A DNA stretch of 64,000 nt. It comes from Sulfitobacter noctilucae. GTDB taxonomy: Bacteria; Pseudomonadota; Alphaproteobacteria; Rhodobacterales; Rhodobacteraceae. This document shows, one piece after another, positions 35,680-46,172 of this stretch. The translations under genes were made by a program, and so were the position numbers. Numbering within the stretch: the first letter of the stretch is position 1; every line of letters starts with the position of its first letter. The stretch is from contig NZ_JASC01000014.1 in NCBI RefSeq assembly GCF_000622365.1, forward strand, positions 186,001-250,000, given 5' to 3'. Below the pieces are notes generated by a model. The model was not told the origin of the DNA and did no database searches. It saw nothing but the letters and a program-made list of their open reading frames with translations.

Positions 35680-36798
35680 GTGAACACCGGGCAGTATATC
35701 TCTGGCGCGGGACACATCGGGTTGATTGCCTGGTTGCTGCTGGGCGGGCTTTTCACACGAGAGCCCGAGCCATTTGAGATGACCGAAGTCTCGGTGATTT
35801 CTGGTGCGGATTTCGACGCACTGATGGCTGCCGCCCGCCCGCCACAAAGTACCACTGAGGTGGCACAGCCCGCCCAACCTACAGAAGCACCCGAGACACC
35901 GGAGCTGACCTCGGAGCCCGATACAGACATCCGGCAGCCTGCGCCATTGCCGACCGATACGCCGCCAGAGGATACCCCGCCAGAGCTGGCAGAGCAGACC
36001 CCGCCACCAGAAGCGCCTGTTCAGGATCCGCCGCCCGATCTGGCCGAGCCTGTAGGTGATGTTGCAGTTCTGGCACCGGATGTGGCCCCCGAAGCTGCAC
36101 CGCGCCCTGTAGAGCGTGTGGCACCAGAGCCAGTAGCTCAGCCTGAACCCGAAGCCACGCCCGACCCGGTGGAGCAAGAGGCAGTAACCCCTGATTCTAC
36201 AGGCGAGGCGGTTGAGCAGGAAACGCAGGAAGCGACAGCCCCAGAAGAGGCCGTGAGCGAGATTGTGACCGAAGCGACCGCAGCTCCGGCCGCGTCATCG
36301 CGTCCACCGGGGCGCAGGCCTGCCGCACCGGCACCGCGCGTGGCCGAAGCGCCAACCGAGACAGTCGAGACACCGGCACCGGCAGCAAGCGACCCCGCGC
36401 CGTCCGTGAACAACGACGACGTTCTGGCCGCCTTGGCTGCAGCGCAAGAAGCCGTGGCCGCTCCTACGCCAAGCGGGCCACCCCTGTCGGCAGGTGAAAA
36501 GGACGCGCTACGTGTTGCAGTATCGCAGTGCTGGAACATCGGCGCGTTGAGTTCCGAGGCGATGGAAACAACAGTCGTGATCGGCGTACAGATGAACCGC
36601 GATGGCACACCGGTAATCGACACCATCCGCATGCTGTCATCTTCTGGTGGGTCTGATGCTGCCGTACGCAGTGTCTTTGACAGCGCGCGGCGTGCAATTG
36701 TTCGGTGTGGCTCCAGGGGTTACAGCTTGCCCGAAGAGAAGTTCAGCCAATGGCAGAACATCGAAATGACTTTCGACCCCAGGAAGATGGGCTTTTAA
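35680..36798 (+). CDS. tolA: TolA-like protein (energy-transducing, Pro/Glu/Ala-rich)
   Basis: A 372-residue protein starting with GTG. One N-terminal membrane helix (about 7-24, AGHIGLIAWLLLGGLF) is followed by roughly 250 residues rich in P, E, A and T, an extended periplasmic linker. A compact C-terminal TonB/TolA domain follows (about 275-372, LSAGEKDALRVAVSQCWNIGAL to FSQWQNIEMTFDPRKMGF). The linker differs from the alanine/lysine helix of enterobacterial TolA, as usual in alphaproteobacteria. It links the TolQR motor to TolB-Pal. Confidence 0.92.
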   Translation: MNTGQYISGAGHIGLIAWLLLGGLFTREPEPFEMTEVSVISGADFDALMAAARPPQSTTEVAQPAQPTEAPETPELTSEPDTDIRQPAPLPTDTPPEDTPPELAEQTPPPEAPVQDPPPDLAEPVGDVAVLAPDVAPEAAPRPVERVAPEPVAQPEPEATPDPVEQEAVTPDSTGEAVEQETQEATAPEEAVSEIVTEATAAPAASSRPPGRRPAAPAPRVAEAPTETVETPAPAASDPAPSVNNDDVLAALAAAQEAVAAPTPSGPPLSAGEKDALRVAVSQCWNIGALSSEAMETTVVIGVQMNRDGTPVIDTIRMLSSSGGSDAAVRSVFDSARRAIVRCGSRGYSLPEEKFSQWQNIEMTFDPRKMGF

Positions 36799-36961
36799 TG
36801 CGCCAATCTTGGTCCACAGCACCCGTGCGGTCCCGATCTTGTGAGTACGACACGGCAGATCTTTGCCGTCTCGGGTTTGCATCAGGCAATTTTCCCCTGA
36901 TACGCCAGCGGCAATTGCGCAATATGATTTACAGGTACACTCCCGAAAGGATGCATGCCCC

Positions 36962-38281
36962 ATGACACGTTTTCTGCTGAGCCTTTGTGCCGGTCTGGCC
37001 TTGATGTTTTCTGCCCCCGCGCAGGCGCAGGAACCGCTGCGGATCATCATTGATGAGGCAATCATCGAGCCACTGCCTTTCGCAGCGCCCGCGTTTCAGG
37101 CGGAAAGTCCTGCTGCGGGACAGATGGCAAGCGATCTCGCAAGCGTCGTTGCTGCCGATCTGATAGGCACGGGCCTTTTCCGCGAGATCCCGTCATCGGC
37201 CTATATCTCGACCGTCAACGACTTCAACGCGCCTGTGCAATACGCCGACTGGAAGGCGATTAACGCCCAAGCGCTGGTCACAGGGGCCGTGAACGTGCAG
37301 GGCAACAACCTGAACGTCAAATTCCGCCTCTATGATGTCTTCTCCGGTGCGGAGCTGGGCAGTGGTCTGCAGTTTTCCGGCACCGTGGATGGCTGGCGGC
37401 GCATGGCGCATAAAGTGTCTGATGCGGTATATGCGCGGATCACGGGCGAGGGGCCATACTTCGACAGCCGCGTTGTCTACGTCTCCGAGACCGGGCCGAA
37501 AGACGACCGCAAGAAACGGCTCGCGATCATGGATTATGATGGTGCCAATGTGCAATACCTGACCGATTCAGGCGCAATCGTGCTGGCACCGCGCTTTTCG
37601 CCCTCCGGCGACCGGGTGCTGTATACCAGCTATGAAAGCGGATTTCCGCGCATCTATGTGCTGGATATCGGCTCTGTGTCGCGCCGCGTTCTGGAAAGCG
37701 CAGAAGGCACGATGAGCTTTGCCCCGCGCTTTTCGCCTTCGGGTCAAACCGTGGTTTACTCGCTGACACAAGGCGGTAACACGGATATCTTCCAAATGGA
37801 CATCGCCTCTGGGCAATCCGTACGCCTGACCAACACGCCAGCGATTGAAACCGCGCCCAGCTATTCGCCAGATGGCAGCCGTATCGTATTCGAGAGCGAC
37901 CGCTCTGGCACACAACAGCTTTATGTAATGCCCGCAACAGGGGGCGAAGCACAGCGGATTTCTTTTGGAGAAGGGCGCTATGGCACGCCGGTCTGGTCGC
38001 CGCGCGGCGATCTGGTGGCCTTTACCAAGCAGAACAAAGGGCGCTTTCACATCGGTGTCATGCGGCTTGATGGCTCGCAGGAGCGTTTGCTCACCGCGTC
38101 GTTTCTGGATGAAGGCCCCACATGGGCCCCCAATGGTCGTGTAATTATGTTTGCGCGTGAGACCCAAGGTGCATCCGGCTCGTCCACGCTGTATTCGGTG
38201 GATATTTCCGGGCGTAACCTGCGACCAGTCAGCACGCCTTCCGGTGGGTCCGATCCTTCATGGTCTCCCTTGCAGAAGTGA
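36962..38281 (+). CDS. tolB: Tol-Pal system beta-propeller protein TolB
   Basis: The 439-residue periplasmic protein has a signal peptide ([20 protein letters not shown]) and an N-terminal domain to about 170. A six-bladed propeller built of repeats such as [25 protein letters not shown] and [17 protein letters not shown] follows. ATG 36962 has AAAGGATG upstream; the longer frame from 36863 is not family-like. It binds Pal and TolA. Confidence 0.96.
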   Translation: MTRFLLSLCAGLALMFSAPAQAQEPLRIIIDEAIIEPLPFAAPAFQAESPAAGQMASDLASVVAADLIGTGLFREIPSSAYISTVNDFNAPVQYADWKAINAQALVTGAVNVQGNNLNVKFRLYDVFSGAELGSGLQFSGTVDGWRRMAHKVSDAVYARITGEGPYFDSRVVYVSETGPKDDRKKRLAIMDYDGANVQYLTDSGAIVLAPRFSPSGDRVLYTSYESGFPRIYVLDIGSVSRRVLESAEGTMSFAPRFSPSGQTVVYSLTQGGNTDIFQMDIASGQSVRLTNTPAIETAPSYSPDGSRIVFESDRSGTQQLYVMPATGGEAQRISFGEGRYGTPVWSPRGDLVAFTKQNKGRFHIGVMRLDGSQERLLTASFLDEGPTWAPNGRVIMFARETQGASGSSTLYSVDISGRNLRPVSTPSGGSDPSWSPLQK

Positions 38282-38358
38282 TCACAGTGAAGCGAGACAA
38301 TTCCAAAATGCGGCGTCCTGTGATAAACAGCGTGCAAAATGAAAAAAGGCAAATTGAG

Positions 38359-38883
38359 ATGAAACGACTAATGATAAGTGGCCTGCTGGTGGCGGCGCTG
38401 GCGGTAACGGCCTGTACAAACCCCGACCGGTTTGGAGCCGATGGCACAGGGGCCGGTCTGGACGCGAATGCAGGCACCACAGGCGGGATCATTCCGGGCA
38501 GTGCGAATGATCCAAGCTCAACCGCATTTTTCCAGCAGTCTATCGGGGATCGCGTGCTGTTCGAGGTTGATCAGTCAACCCTGACCGCCACGGGGCGTGC
38601 CACGCTGGACGGTCAGGCACAGTGGCTGATGACCAATTCGGACTATCAGGCCATCATCGAAGGCCATGCCGACGAACAGGGTACGCGTGAATACAACCTC
38701 GCGCTCGGTGCGCGCCGGGCCAATGCGGCGCAGGAATATCTGATCTCCAAGGGTGTGCCATCGTCGCGCTTGCGGGTGGTAAGCTATGGTAAGGAGCGCC
38801 CTATCGAGATCTGCTCGAACGAGGCCTGCTACGCCAAGAACCGGCGTGCGGTCACAGTGCTGGCCGGTGGGCTGACAAGTTAA
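38359..38883 (+). CDS. pal: peptidoglycan-associated lipoprotein Pal
   Basis: A 174-residue lipoprotein with lipobox AVTAC (Cys near residue 20). A Gly/Ala/Thr linker is followed by an OmpA-like peptidoglycan-binding domain (VLFEVDQSTLTATGRATLDGQAQWL, then GHADEQGTREYNLALGARRANAAQEYL and VVSYGKERPIE). It anchors the outer membrane to peptidoglycan and binds TolB. ATG 38359 gives the lipoprotein leader. Confidence 0.96.
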   Translation: MKRLMISGLLVAALAVTACTNPDRFGADGTGAGLDANAGTTGGIIPGSANDPSSTAFFQQSIGDRVLFEVDQSTLTATGRATLDGQAQWLMTNSDYQAIIEGHADEQGTREYNLALGARRANAAQEYLISKGVPSSRLRVVSYGKERPIEICSNEACYAKNRRAVTVLAGGLTS

Positions 38884-38892
38884 GGACGCAAG

Positions 38893-39726
38893 ATGATGTT
38901 GAAAATGCGATTTGCTGCGGTGCTCGCGGTTGGGCTGGTGCTCAGCCCGCTGACAGCATCTGCGCAGGATGATCAGACGCTGGCAGATGTGCGTCAGGAA
39001 CTGACCATTCTGTTCACCGAGGTGCAAAAGCTCAAACGAGAACTGTCCACCAGCGGTGGGGCAGGCGTAAATGTGGCGGGTACTTCGGTGCTGGAACGTG
39101 TCGGTGCCATGGAAAGCGAGTTGCAACGTCTGACTGCCAAGAGCGAAGAACTGGAAAACCGCATCAACCGGATCGTGGCCGATGGCACGGCCCGCATCGG
39201 CGATCTGGAATTCCGTTTGGTAGAACTTGAGGGCGGCGATATCTCGACCCTTGGACAGACAACAACACTGGGGGGCGCAGGCCAGACCACAACAGCGGCA
39301 CCGCTGACCGCCCCGGCCACACCAACCGATCAGGCCTCTCTAGCGGTGGGTGAAGCGGCAGACTTTGAGCGGGCGCAGGAGGCGCTCGCATCCGGTGACT
39401 TTCGAGCCGCCGCTGACCTCTTTGCGACCTTCAATCAGACCTATCCGGGTGGACCGTTAGCCGCCGAAGCCGATTTGCGCCGCGGTGAAGCTTTGGACAA
39501 AACCGGCGATACCCGCGAGGCTGCACGCGCCTTTCTGGCCAGTTTCAGCACCGATCCGGAGGGAGCTGTTGCACCTCAGGCCCTCTTCGAATTGGGCCGC
39601 ACCTTGGGCGTTTTGGGCCAGACCCAGGAAGCCTGCGTGACACTGGCCGAAGTCGGGACACGCTTTGCAGGCAGCCCCTATGTGACCCAGGCGGAGGACC
39701 AGCGCCGCAATATCGGCTGCAGCTGA
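38893..39726 (+). CDS. cpoB: cell division coordinator CpoB (YbgF)
   Basis: A 277-residue periplasmic protein: signal peptide ending TASAQDD, a coiled-coil (LTILFTEVQKLKRELS and RVGAMESELQRLTAKSEELENRINRI), a Thr/Ala/Pro linker, and TPR repeats in the last 120 residues (DFERAQEALASGDFRAAADLFATFNQTYPG). It couples Tol-Pal with peptidoglycan synthesis during constriction. tilS follows three bases after. Confidence 0.93.
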   Translation: MMLKMRFAAVLAVGLVLSPLTASAQDDQTLADVRQELTILFTEVQKLKRELSTSGGAGVNVAGTSVLERVGAMESELQRLTAKSEELENRINRIVADGTARIGDLEFRLVELEGGDISTLGQTTTLGGAGQTTTAAPLTAPATPTDQASLAVGEAADFERAQEALASGDFRAAADLFATFNQTYPGGPLAAEADLRRGEALDKTGDTREAARAFLASFSTDPEGAVAPQALFELGRTLGVLGQTQEACVTLAEVGTRFAGSPYVTQAEDQRRNIGCS

Positions 39727-39729
39727 CCG

Positions 39730-40986
39730 ATGCCCGAGCGGCTTCTTGAACATATCTCTCAAGCGCTGCTTCCAGCCCCCCCGGACATTCTGGGCGTCGC
39801 CGTATCGGGCGGCGGTGATTCGGTTGCTCTACTGTCTGTCTTGCGGGATTTCTGTAATATCCATGATATCTCTTTGCACGCCGTGACTGTCGATCATGGG
39901 TTGCGGGCAGCGTCGGCTGCCGAAGCCCGGGAGGTTGCAACCCTATGTCAGGCATTGAACGTGCCGCACGATATTCTTGTCTGGTCTGAGTGGGACGGGA
40001 CTGGCAATCTGCAGAATGAAGCCCGCAAAGCCAGATATAGAAAGATCGCCGATTGGGCAGGCCGGCTAGGCATTACAACGATCTGTGTTGGTCATACCGC
40101 AGATGATCAGGCGGAAACCGTGCTGATGCGGTTGGCGCGAAGTTCTGGCGTGGACGGGTTATCTGCCATGCAAACCAGTACCCTGCGGGATGGCATCAAT
40201 TGGGTCCGCCCCTTACTGGCTGTACGACGCGAAAAATTGCGCAATTATCTGCGGCTGCGCGACATGAGCTGGAGCGAGGATCCGAGCAACACCGATGAGC
40301 AGTTTGCCCGTATCAAAGCCCGTAGGGTGCTTGAGGTTCTGGCCCCTTTAGGCATTGATACCGACATTTTGTGCGATGTGGCGGATCACATGCAAAGATC
40401 GCGCAAGGCCTTGGACTGGCAGACATTCTTGGCGGCCAAGAAGGTTATCACGATCGAGGCCGGTGCCGTGGTGTTGGACGAAGCCTTGTTCGAGTTGCAG
40501 CCCGACGAAATTCAACGTCGTTTGCTGGTTCGGGCCATCAACTGGGTCAGTGGCAGCAGCTATCCTCCGCGTAAGGCGGCACTATCGAATGTAAAGCAGG
40601 CGCTGCGCAACGGACAGGCAAGCACCTTGGAGGGCTGTCACATCCGCCGTATCGGCGGAAACATTTGGATCTTTCGCGAACACAAAGCGGTCAGCTTTGT
40701 CGAAACCGAAATCGACATGCCGTGGGATGGCCGCTGGGTCTTGAAAAGCGATTTGTCCGGCAAAGTGTCGCACTCTCTCAGGCTGCGGGCCTTGGGGCCT
40801 TCCGGTCTGGAGCAATGCCCGGATTGGCGTGCAACAGGTCGGCCTTATGTCGTGCTGCAATCCACTCCAGCGGTCTGGGATGGGCAGCAATTGGTAGCGG
40901 CTCCCCTCGCGGGTTTTCCGCAATATTGGCGCGCAGAACTGAATTTAGACGAAGATACCTTTTTTGCCGCACTATTATCGCATTGA
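39730..40986 (+). CDS. tilS: tRNA(Ile)-lysidine synthetase TilS
   Basis: A 418-residue N-type ATP pyrophosphatase with P-loop VAVSGGGDSVALLSVL (SGGGDS at 26-31). HTADDQAETVLMRLARSSGVDGLSAM and RPLLAVRREKLRNYL carry further family motifs, and there is a TilS C-terminal region. It converts C34 of tRNA-Ile(CAU) to lysidine so that AUA is read as isoleucine. The ftsH gene follows after 99 bp, as commonly seen. Confidence 0.95.
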   Translation: MPERLLEHISQALLPAPPDILGVAVSGGGDSVALLSVLRDFCNIHDISLHAVTVDHGLRAASAAEAREVATLCQALNVPHDILVWSEWDGTGNLQNEARKARYRKIADWAGRLGITTICVGHTADDQAETVLMRLARSSGVDGLSAMQTSTLRDGINWVRPLLAVRREKLRNYLRLRDMSWSEDPSNTDEQFARIKARRVLEVLAPLGIDTDILCDVADHMQRSRKALDWQTFLAAKKVITIEAGAVVLDEALFELQPDEIQRRLLVRAINWVSGSSYPPRKAALSNVKQALRNGQASTLEGCHIRRIGGNIWIFREHKAVSFVETEIDMPWDGRWVLKSDLSGKVSHSLRLRALGPSGLEQCPDWRATGRPYVVLQSTPAVWDGQQLVAAPLAGFPQYWRAELNLDEDTFFAALLSH

Positions 40987-41085
40987 ACCTGCGGCCATCC
41001 TCTCTATCTTTAGAGAGAACAGGCACATATGTGTGCCGGTGGGCTGGTCGGTGTAGACGGGTCCGAAGCATTTAGGAGAATTCCG

Positions 41086-43008
41086 TTGGGAAATGTGCGT
41101 AACCTCGCCTTTTGGGTCGTTTTGATGCTGCTCGTTTTGGCACTGTTCAATTTGTTCAGTGGTTCGAACGGCAACCTACAAAGCAATGAGATCACTTATT
41201 CCGAGTTTGTGAACTCCGTCGAGAACGGCGAAGTGCGCAACGTGACGCTCGACGGGGAGCAGGTACGTTTTCGCAAAACCGATGGTGCCGACTATGTCGC
41301 GATCAAACCTGAGGATGCCGAGATCACGAATCTGCTGATCGACAACAACGTGCCCGTGCAGGCGCGACCACAGCAACAGTCGGGCTTCCAGACCTTCTTG
41401 GTCTCGCTGCTGCCCATCGTTCTGCTCATCGGGGTTTGGATCTATTTCATGAACCGGATGCAGGGCGGCGGTAAAGGCGGCGCGATGGGCTTTGGCAAAT
41501 CCAAGGCCAAGATGCTGACCGAAAAGCACGGCCGCGTTACCTTTGACGATGTGGCAGGCATTGACGAGGCGAAAGAAGAGCTGGAAGAGATCGTTGAGTT
41601 CCTTCGTAATCCGCAGAAGTTCTCGCGCCTTGGCGGCAAAATCCCCAAGGGTGCGTTGCTTGAGGGCCCTCCCGGTACTGGTAAAACATTGCTGGCACGT
41701 GCCATTGCGGGCGAGGCGGGCGTGCCGTTCTTCACCATCTCCGGTTCCGATTTTGTCGAGATGTTCGTGGGTGTCGGTGCAAGCCGTGTGCGCGACATGT
41801 TCGAGCAGGCGAAAAAGAATGCGCCTTGTATCGTGTTTATTGACGAGATCGACGCGGTGGGCCGTCACCGGGGTGCCGGCTATGGCGGCGGCAACGACGA
41901 GCGTGAGCAGACGTTGAACCAGCTTTTGGTCGAGATGGATGGTTTTGAAGCCAATGAAGGCGTGATCATCATCGCCGCCACCAACCGCAAAGACGTGCTG
42001 GACCCGGCCCTCCTGCGCCCCGGTCGTTTCGACCGTCAGGTGACTGTCGGGAACCCGGACATCAAAGGCCGGGAAAAAATTCTTGGTGTGCACGCACGCA
42101 AAACCCCACTTGGCCCTGATGTGGATCTGAGGATCATTGCGCGCGGTACGCCCGGCTTCTCGGGTGCGGATCTGGCGAACCTTGTGAACGAGGCCGCACT
42201 TGGTGCCGCCCGTTTGGGCCGCCGTTTTGTCACCATGCTGGATTTTGAATCCGCCAAGGACAAGATCATGATGGGGGCCGAGCGCCGCTCGATGGTGATG
42301 ACCGCCGCGCAGAAGGAAATGACAGCGTATCATGAAGCCGGTCACGCACTGGTTGGGATGCTCCTGCCGAAATGCGATCCGGTCTACAAGGCGACGATCA
42401 TTCCGCGCGGTGGTGCGTTGGGTATGGTAATGAGCCTACCCGAAATGGATCGCCTGAACATGTTCAAGGACGAGTGCAAACAGCGTCTGGCGATGACCAT
42501 GGCGGGCAAGGCCGCAGAGATCCACAAGTACGGCGAAGACGCCGTGTCGAACGGTCCTGCGGGCGACATCATGCAGGCGTCCGGACTTGCACGGGCGATG
42601 GTCCTTCAGTGGGGCATGTCTGACAAGGTCGGCAACATCGACTATTCCGAAGCGGCCCAGGGCTATCAGGGCAGCACCGGTGGGTTCTCCGTCTCTGCCA
42701 GCACCAAGGAACTGGTCGAGAAAGAGGTCCAGAAGTTCATTCAGGACGGCTACGAATGGGCGGTCAAGCTGATCAAAGAGAACGAAGAGAAGTTCGAGCG
42801 CCTCGCACAGGGCTTGCTGGAGTACGAAACCTTGACGGGTGGCGAAATCCAGCGTGTGATGGATGGCCTGCCGCCGGTTGCGGAGAAAGACGACGACGAT
42901 AGCGACAAGGGCAACAAACCCAGCTTGACAGCCATTCCAAAGGCCAAGAGCAAAGGCAAAAAGACGCCGCCAACCGATGGTGGACTTGAGCCGGAACCCT
43001 CTGTCTGA
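41086..43008 (+). CDS. ftsH: ATP-dependent zinc metalloprotease FtsH
   Basis: A 640-residue membrane protease. Two membrane helices (about 7-25 and 105-125) flank a small periplasmic domain. The AAA module has Walker A GPPGTGKT near 194-201 and Walker [13 protein letters not shown]. The zinc site HEAGH is near 416 and a charged coiled tail follows. I place the start at TTG 41086 because TAGGAG lies seven bases upstream and the N-terminus then reads [13 protein letters not shown], as in relatives; an ATG at 41029 would add an unlikely extension. It degrades membrane and regulatory proteins. Confidence 0.96.
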   Translation: MGNVRNLAFWVVLMLLVLALFNLFSGSNGNLQSNEITYSEFVNSVENGEVRNVTLDGEQVRFRKTDGADYVAIKPEDAEITNLLIDNNVPVQARPQQQSGFQTFLVSLLPIVLLIGVWIYFMNRMQGGGKGGAMGFGKSKAKMLTEKHGRVTFDDVAGIDEAKEELEEIVEFLRNPQKFSRLGGKIPKGALLEGPPGTGKTLLARAIAGEAGVPFFTISGSDFVEMFVGVGASRVRDMFEQAKKNAPCIVFIDEIDAVGRHRGAGYGGGNDEREQTLNQLLVEMDGFEANEGVIIIAATNRKDVLDPALLRPGRFDRQVTVGNPDIKGREKILGVHARKTPLGPDVDLRIIARGTPGFSGADLANLVNEAALGAARLGRRFVTMLDFESAKDKIMMGAERRSMVMTAAQKEMTAYHEAGHALVGMLLPKCDPVYKATIIPRGGALGMVMSLPEMDRLNMFKDECKQRLAMTMAGKAAEIHKYGEDAVSNGPAGDIMQASGLARAMVLQWGMSDKVGNIDYSEAAQGYQGSTGGFSVSASTKELVEKEVQKFIQDGYEWAVKLIKENEEKFERLAQGLLEYETLTGGEIQRVMDGLPPVAEKDDDDSDKGNKPSLTAIPKAKSKGKKTPPTDGGLEPEPSV

Positions 43009-43060
43009 TGGTGGTGTTAAGTTATGACATAAGCCTTGGGTTTGTTTCGAGGTAAAGGTA

Positions 43061-43088
43061 AAGGCCCTCATTGGTATGAGGGCCTTTG
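43061..43088 (+). terminator. terminator after ftsH
   Basis: A 10-bp stem AAGGCCCTCA/TGAGGGCCTT with a 6-base loop 52 bases after the ftsH stop, followed by a short T-run. It overlaps an upstream in-frame ATG of the next gene (43076), which argues that translation of that gene starts later. Confidence 0.75.
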
Positions 43089-43120
43089 TGATTCAGGTGA
43101 TGCGTTTGACGTCGAAGATT

Positions 43121-43744
43121 ATGGAAAAGCGGATACCCATTCTGCTGATATACGTTTTGATTGTTTGTGCTGTGTCAATTTCAATGCAGGGCATGCGTGC
43201 GGTCGAAACCGAAGCGGGTGGCGTCGAACTGATGTCTGCCTACGCGTGGTTCTGCGCTTTAATGCTGTTCAGCGCTACCTATGGAAAGAACGCAGTCACG
43301 AAATATTGGTACGGCGCACTTCTCCTGTGCGCCTTGCTCGCCCGCGAGCTTGATATGGACAAGGCGTTCTTTGAATCCGGTATCCTCAGCCTCCGGCACT
43401 ATTCCGGCGCGGCACCGCTCTGGCAAAAGGTGATTGGCGCGACTGTGGTCCTCGGCCTTCTGCTGTCGGGTATCCTGTTGATCGTAAGAGGGTCTGCGCC
43501 CTTTGTGCGCGGTATCAGAAATGGCGAGAGGGGCCAGATTTTGATACTGGTGGCCATCTGTCTGACGGTCATTGGCAAAACGCTCGACGGGTTGTTTCGA
43601 AAGCTTTGGGGCGTCGGTATCGAAATTTCGACAAAAACCATGCAGATCGCGCAAATCGCAGAGGAATCGGCTGAACTCGCCGCGTCTTTGTGCGTAATGT
43701 CAGCGGTGACGCTTTTGCCCCTGGCAGCCCGGGGGCGTGCCTGA
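43121..43744 (+). CDS. small multi-pass membrane protein, unknown function
   Basis: About 207 residues from ATG 43121 (MEKRIPILLIYVLIVCAVSI); alternative in-frame ATGs lie at 43076 and 43100. There are roughly five hydrophobic segments, including LMSAYAWFCALMLFSATYG, VIGATVVLGLLLSGILLIV and ILILVAICLTVIG. The C-terminal QIAEESAELAASLCVMSAVTLLPL looks membrane-associated. No family recognised. The MOSC gene begins 16 bases after its stop. Confidence 0.65.
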   Translation: MEKRIPILLIYVLIVCAVSISMQGMRAVETEAGGVELMSAYAWFCALMLFSATYGKNAVTKYWYGALLLCALLARELDMDKAFFESGILSLRHYSGAAPLWQKVIGATVVLGLLLSGILLIVRGSAPFVRGIRNGERGQILILVAICLTVIGKTLDGLFRKLWGVGIEISTKTMQIAQIAEESAELAASLCVMSAVTLLPLAARGRA

Positions 43745-43760
43745 CCCGAAGGATGCATTC

Positions 43761-44342
43761 ATGCCTGAACTTGTGCCCACCGATCACCATGCTGAGATCG
43801 TCTGGATGGGCATGGTCCCGCAGGACCGCACCGATATTCGAGCAAAGTCCATCGACAGCGCCTTTGCCAGCTACAGCGGGTTTGAAGGCGACTTTCATGC
43901 AGGGCTGACCCGCGCATCCTGTGTCCGGGTTAAATCACAACACCCTCAAGGTACCGAAATTCGAAACGTCCGCCAATTCTCGATCCTGTCGGCCGAGGAA
44001 CTGGCCGGGATTGCCGCTGACATCGGGGTCGAGGTGCTTGACCCAGCCCTTCTTGGCGCATCCATCGTTCTGCGAGGCATCGAAGACTTCACCCATCTGC
44101 CACCCAGTGCTCGGCTTCAGGCCGAGAACGGCACGACCCTTGTCGTTGATATGCTGAACGGCCCCTGCAATTTGCCCGCCCGCGAGATCGAAAAGGACCT
44201 GCCGGGACATGGCAAAGGTTTCAAGGCGGCTGCCCTGGGGCGACGTGGCGTCTGTGCCTGGGTCGAGCGGGAAGGGACGCTGCGTGTGGGCGACACCCTG
44301 CGTTTGCACATCCCCGGACAACGGGCGTGGAAGCACCTCTAG
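43761..44342 (+). CDS. MOSC domain-containing protein
   Basis: A 193-residue protein of the MOSC (molybdenum cofactor sulfurase C-terminal) family, starting at ATG 43761 with AAGGA upstream. GFEGDFHAGLTRASC, FSILSAEELAGIA, NGPCNLPAREI (the MOSC cysteine) and GRRGVCAWVEREGTLRVGDTL fit the domain. Members bind or transfer sulfur or molybdenum cofactor. An independent role is unproved here, although a molybdenum hydroxylase operon is elsewhere in this window. Confidence 0.88.
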   Translation: MPELVPTDHHAEIVWMGMVPQDRTDIRAKSIDSAFASYSGFEGDFHAGLTRASCVRVKSQHPQGTEIRNVRQFSILSAEELAGIAADIGVEVLDPALLGASIVLRGIEDFTHLPPSARLQAENGTTLVVDMLNGPCNLPAREIEKDLPGHGKGFKAAALGRRGVCAWVEREGTLRVGDTLRLHIPGQRAWKHL

Positions 44343-44350
44343 GCGTAGAT

Positions 44351-44416
44351 GCGTTTCCGAAACGAAACCGGACTGCGGCACTGCGCCGCATCGGAGAGCG
44401 GAAATGTCGGAAACGC
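44351..44416 (+). promoter_or_regulatory. long inverted repeat with inner hairpin upstream of fhs
   Basis: GCGTTTCCGA (44351-44360) and TCGGAAACGC (44407-44416) form a perfect 10-bp stem. Inside is a 6-bp hairpin TGCGGC/GCCGCA with a 5-base loop (44374-44390). It lies in the 147-bp gap between the MOSC gene and fhs, ending 73 bases before fhs. It could be a structured leader of fhs or a 3' structure of the MOSC transcript; no T-run follows. Structure is seen; function is inferred. Confidence 0.5.
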
Positions 44417-44489
44417 GCCCTCACTTTTGGCGGCTGCCCCTGTATGACAAGGAAAATAACGATGCCTTTTGGCAGGAGAGGATTCCCGG

Positions 44490-46166
44490 ATGGGCTATAA
44501 AACCGATATCGAAATCGCACGCGAGGCGCAGAAGCGCCCCATTCAGGAAATCGGTGCCAAGCTGGGCATTAGCAGCGATGATCTGCTGCCCTACGGCCAC
44601 GACAAAGCCAAGGTCAGCCAAGGGTTTATCAACTCTGTGCAGGACCGCCCCGATGGCAAACTGATCCTTGTCACCGCAATCAATCCGACACCCGCAGGTG
44701 AAGGCAAGACGACAACCACAGTGGGTCTGGGTGATGGTCTGAACCGCATTGGTAAAAAGGCCGCCGTTTGCATTCGTGAAGCGTCGCTTGGGCCGAACTT
44801 TGGCATGAAGGGTGGGGCCGCAGGCGGTGGTTACGCTCAGATCGTTCCGATGGAAGAGATGAACCTACATTTCACAGGCGACTTCCACGCGATCACTTCC
44901 GCACATTCCCTGCTAAGCGCGATGATCGACAACCACATCTATTGGGGCAACAGCCTTGAGATCGACACACGCCGTGTAGTCTGGCGCCGTGTGGTGGATA
45001 TGAATGACCGCGCTTTGCGCCAGATCACCGCCAGCTTGGGCGGTGTCGCCAACGGCTTCCCGCGCGAGACGGGTTTTGACATCACTGTGGCGTCTGAAGT
45101 CATGGCGATCCTGTGTCTGTCCAACAACCTGACCGATTTGCAAAAGCGTTTGGGGGACATGATCGTAGCCTACCGCCGCGACCGCAGCCCGGTGTTTGCC
45201 CGCGATATCAAGGCCGATGGCGCGATGACCGTGCTGCTGAAAGATGCGATGCAGCCGAACCTTGTGCAGACACTGGAAAACAACCCGGCCTTCGTGCACG
45301 GCGGTCCTTTCGCCAATATCGCGCATGGCTGTAACTCTGTTATCGCCACAAAAACCGCGCTGAAGCTGGCGGATTATGTTGTGACTGAAGCGGGCTTTGG
45401 TGCTGATCTCGGGGCCGAAAAATTCCTCAACATCAAGTGTCGCAAGGCGGGGCTGGCCCCGTCCGCTGTGGTCGTCGTGGCGACCGTCCGGGCGATGAAA
45501 ATGAACGGCGGCGTGGCCAAGGCCGATCTGGGTACAGAGAACGTAGAGGCGGTAGAGGCGGGCTGTCCGAACCTTGGGCGCCACATCGAGAACCTCAAGT
45601 CCTTTGGCGTGCCTGTCGTGGTCGCGATCAACCACTTCGTGACCGACACAGATGCAGAAGTACAGGCGGTGAAGGACTACGTCGCCACCCAAGGCTCCGA
45701 AGCTGTGCTGTCGCGGCACTGGGAGCTTGGCTCCGAAGGCTCTGCCGATCTGGCGACAAAGGTGGTCGAGACGATCGAGAAGGCCGAGGCCAATTTTGCC
45801 CCGATCTACCCCGATGCCATGTCACTGGCCGACAAAATTACTACCATCGCCACGAAAATCTACCGTGCAGATGGCGCACAGATGGATCAGAAGATCCTCA
45901 ACCAGTTGAAAGACTGGGAAGATCAGGGCTACGGCGATCTGCCGGTCTGTATGGCCAAAACGCAGTACAGCTTTACCACCGATCCAGAGCGGCGCGGCGC
46001 GCCGACGGGCTTTGATATTCCGGTCCGTGAAGTGCGGCTGTCTGCCGGAGCCGGTTTCATCGTTGCCATCTGTGGGGAGATTATGACCATGCCTGGTCTG
46101 CCCCGCGTCCCGTCGGCCGAGAATATCCGCCTGAACGCGGATGGCGACGTCGAAGGATTGTTCTAA
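44490..46166 (+). CDS. fhs: formate-tetrahydrofolate ligase
   Basis: A 558-residue enzyme with the P-loop-like [19 protein letters not shown], followed by [23 protein letters not shown] and HFTGDFHAI. It makes 10-formyltetrahydrofolate from formate, THF and ATP, and in roseobacters serves C1 oxidation and purine synthesis. The ATG 44490 start follows AGGAGAGG. folD lies 82 bp downstream, with the intervening hairpins listed separately. Confidence 0.97.
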   Translation: MGYKTDIEIAREAQKRPIQEIGAKLGISSDDLLPYGHDKAKVSQGFINSVQDRPDGKLILVTAINPTPAGEGKTTTTVGLGDGLNRIGKKAAVCIREASLGPNFGMKGGAAGGGYAQIVPMEEMNLHFTGDFHAITSAHSLLSAMIDNHIYWGNSLEIDTRRVVWRRVVDMNDRALRQITASLGGVANGFPRETGFDITVASEVMAILCLSNNLTDLQKRLGDMIVAYRRDRSPVFARDIKADGAMTVLLKDAMQPNLVQTLENNPAFVHGGPFANIAHGCNSVIATKTALKLADYVVTEAGFGADLGAEKFLNIKCRKAGLAPSAVVVVATVRAMKMNGGVAKADLGTENVEAVEAGCPNLGRHIENLKSFGVPVVVAINHFVTDTDAEVQAVKDYVATQGSEAVLSRHWELGSEGSADLATKVVETIEKAEANFAPIYPDAMSLADKITTIATKIYRADGAQMDQKILNQLKDWEDQGYGDLPVCMAKTQYSFTTDPERRGAPTGFDIPVREVRLSAGAGFIVAICGEIMTMPGLPRVPSAENIRLNADGDVEGLF

Positions 46167-46172
46167 ACGGGT

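Noticed and set aside
34699-36177. A 492-residue minus-strand frame across tolQ, tolR and tolA
   Set aside because: It spans three genuine genes in the other direction, so it cannot be a gene with their codon constraints; shadow.
44343-44489. A known THF or SAM-type riboswitch in front of fhs
   Set aside because: The inverted repeat is real, but I could not match conserved core bases of any riboswitch class from memory, so I list it only as an unassigned structure.
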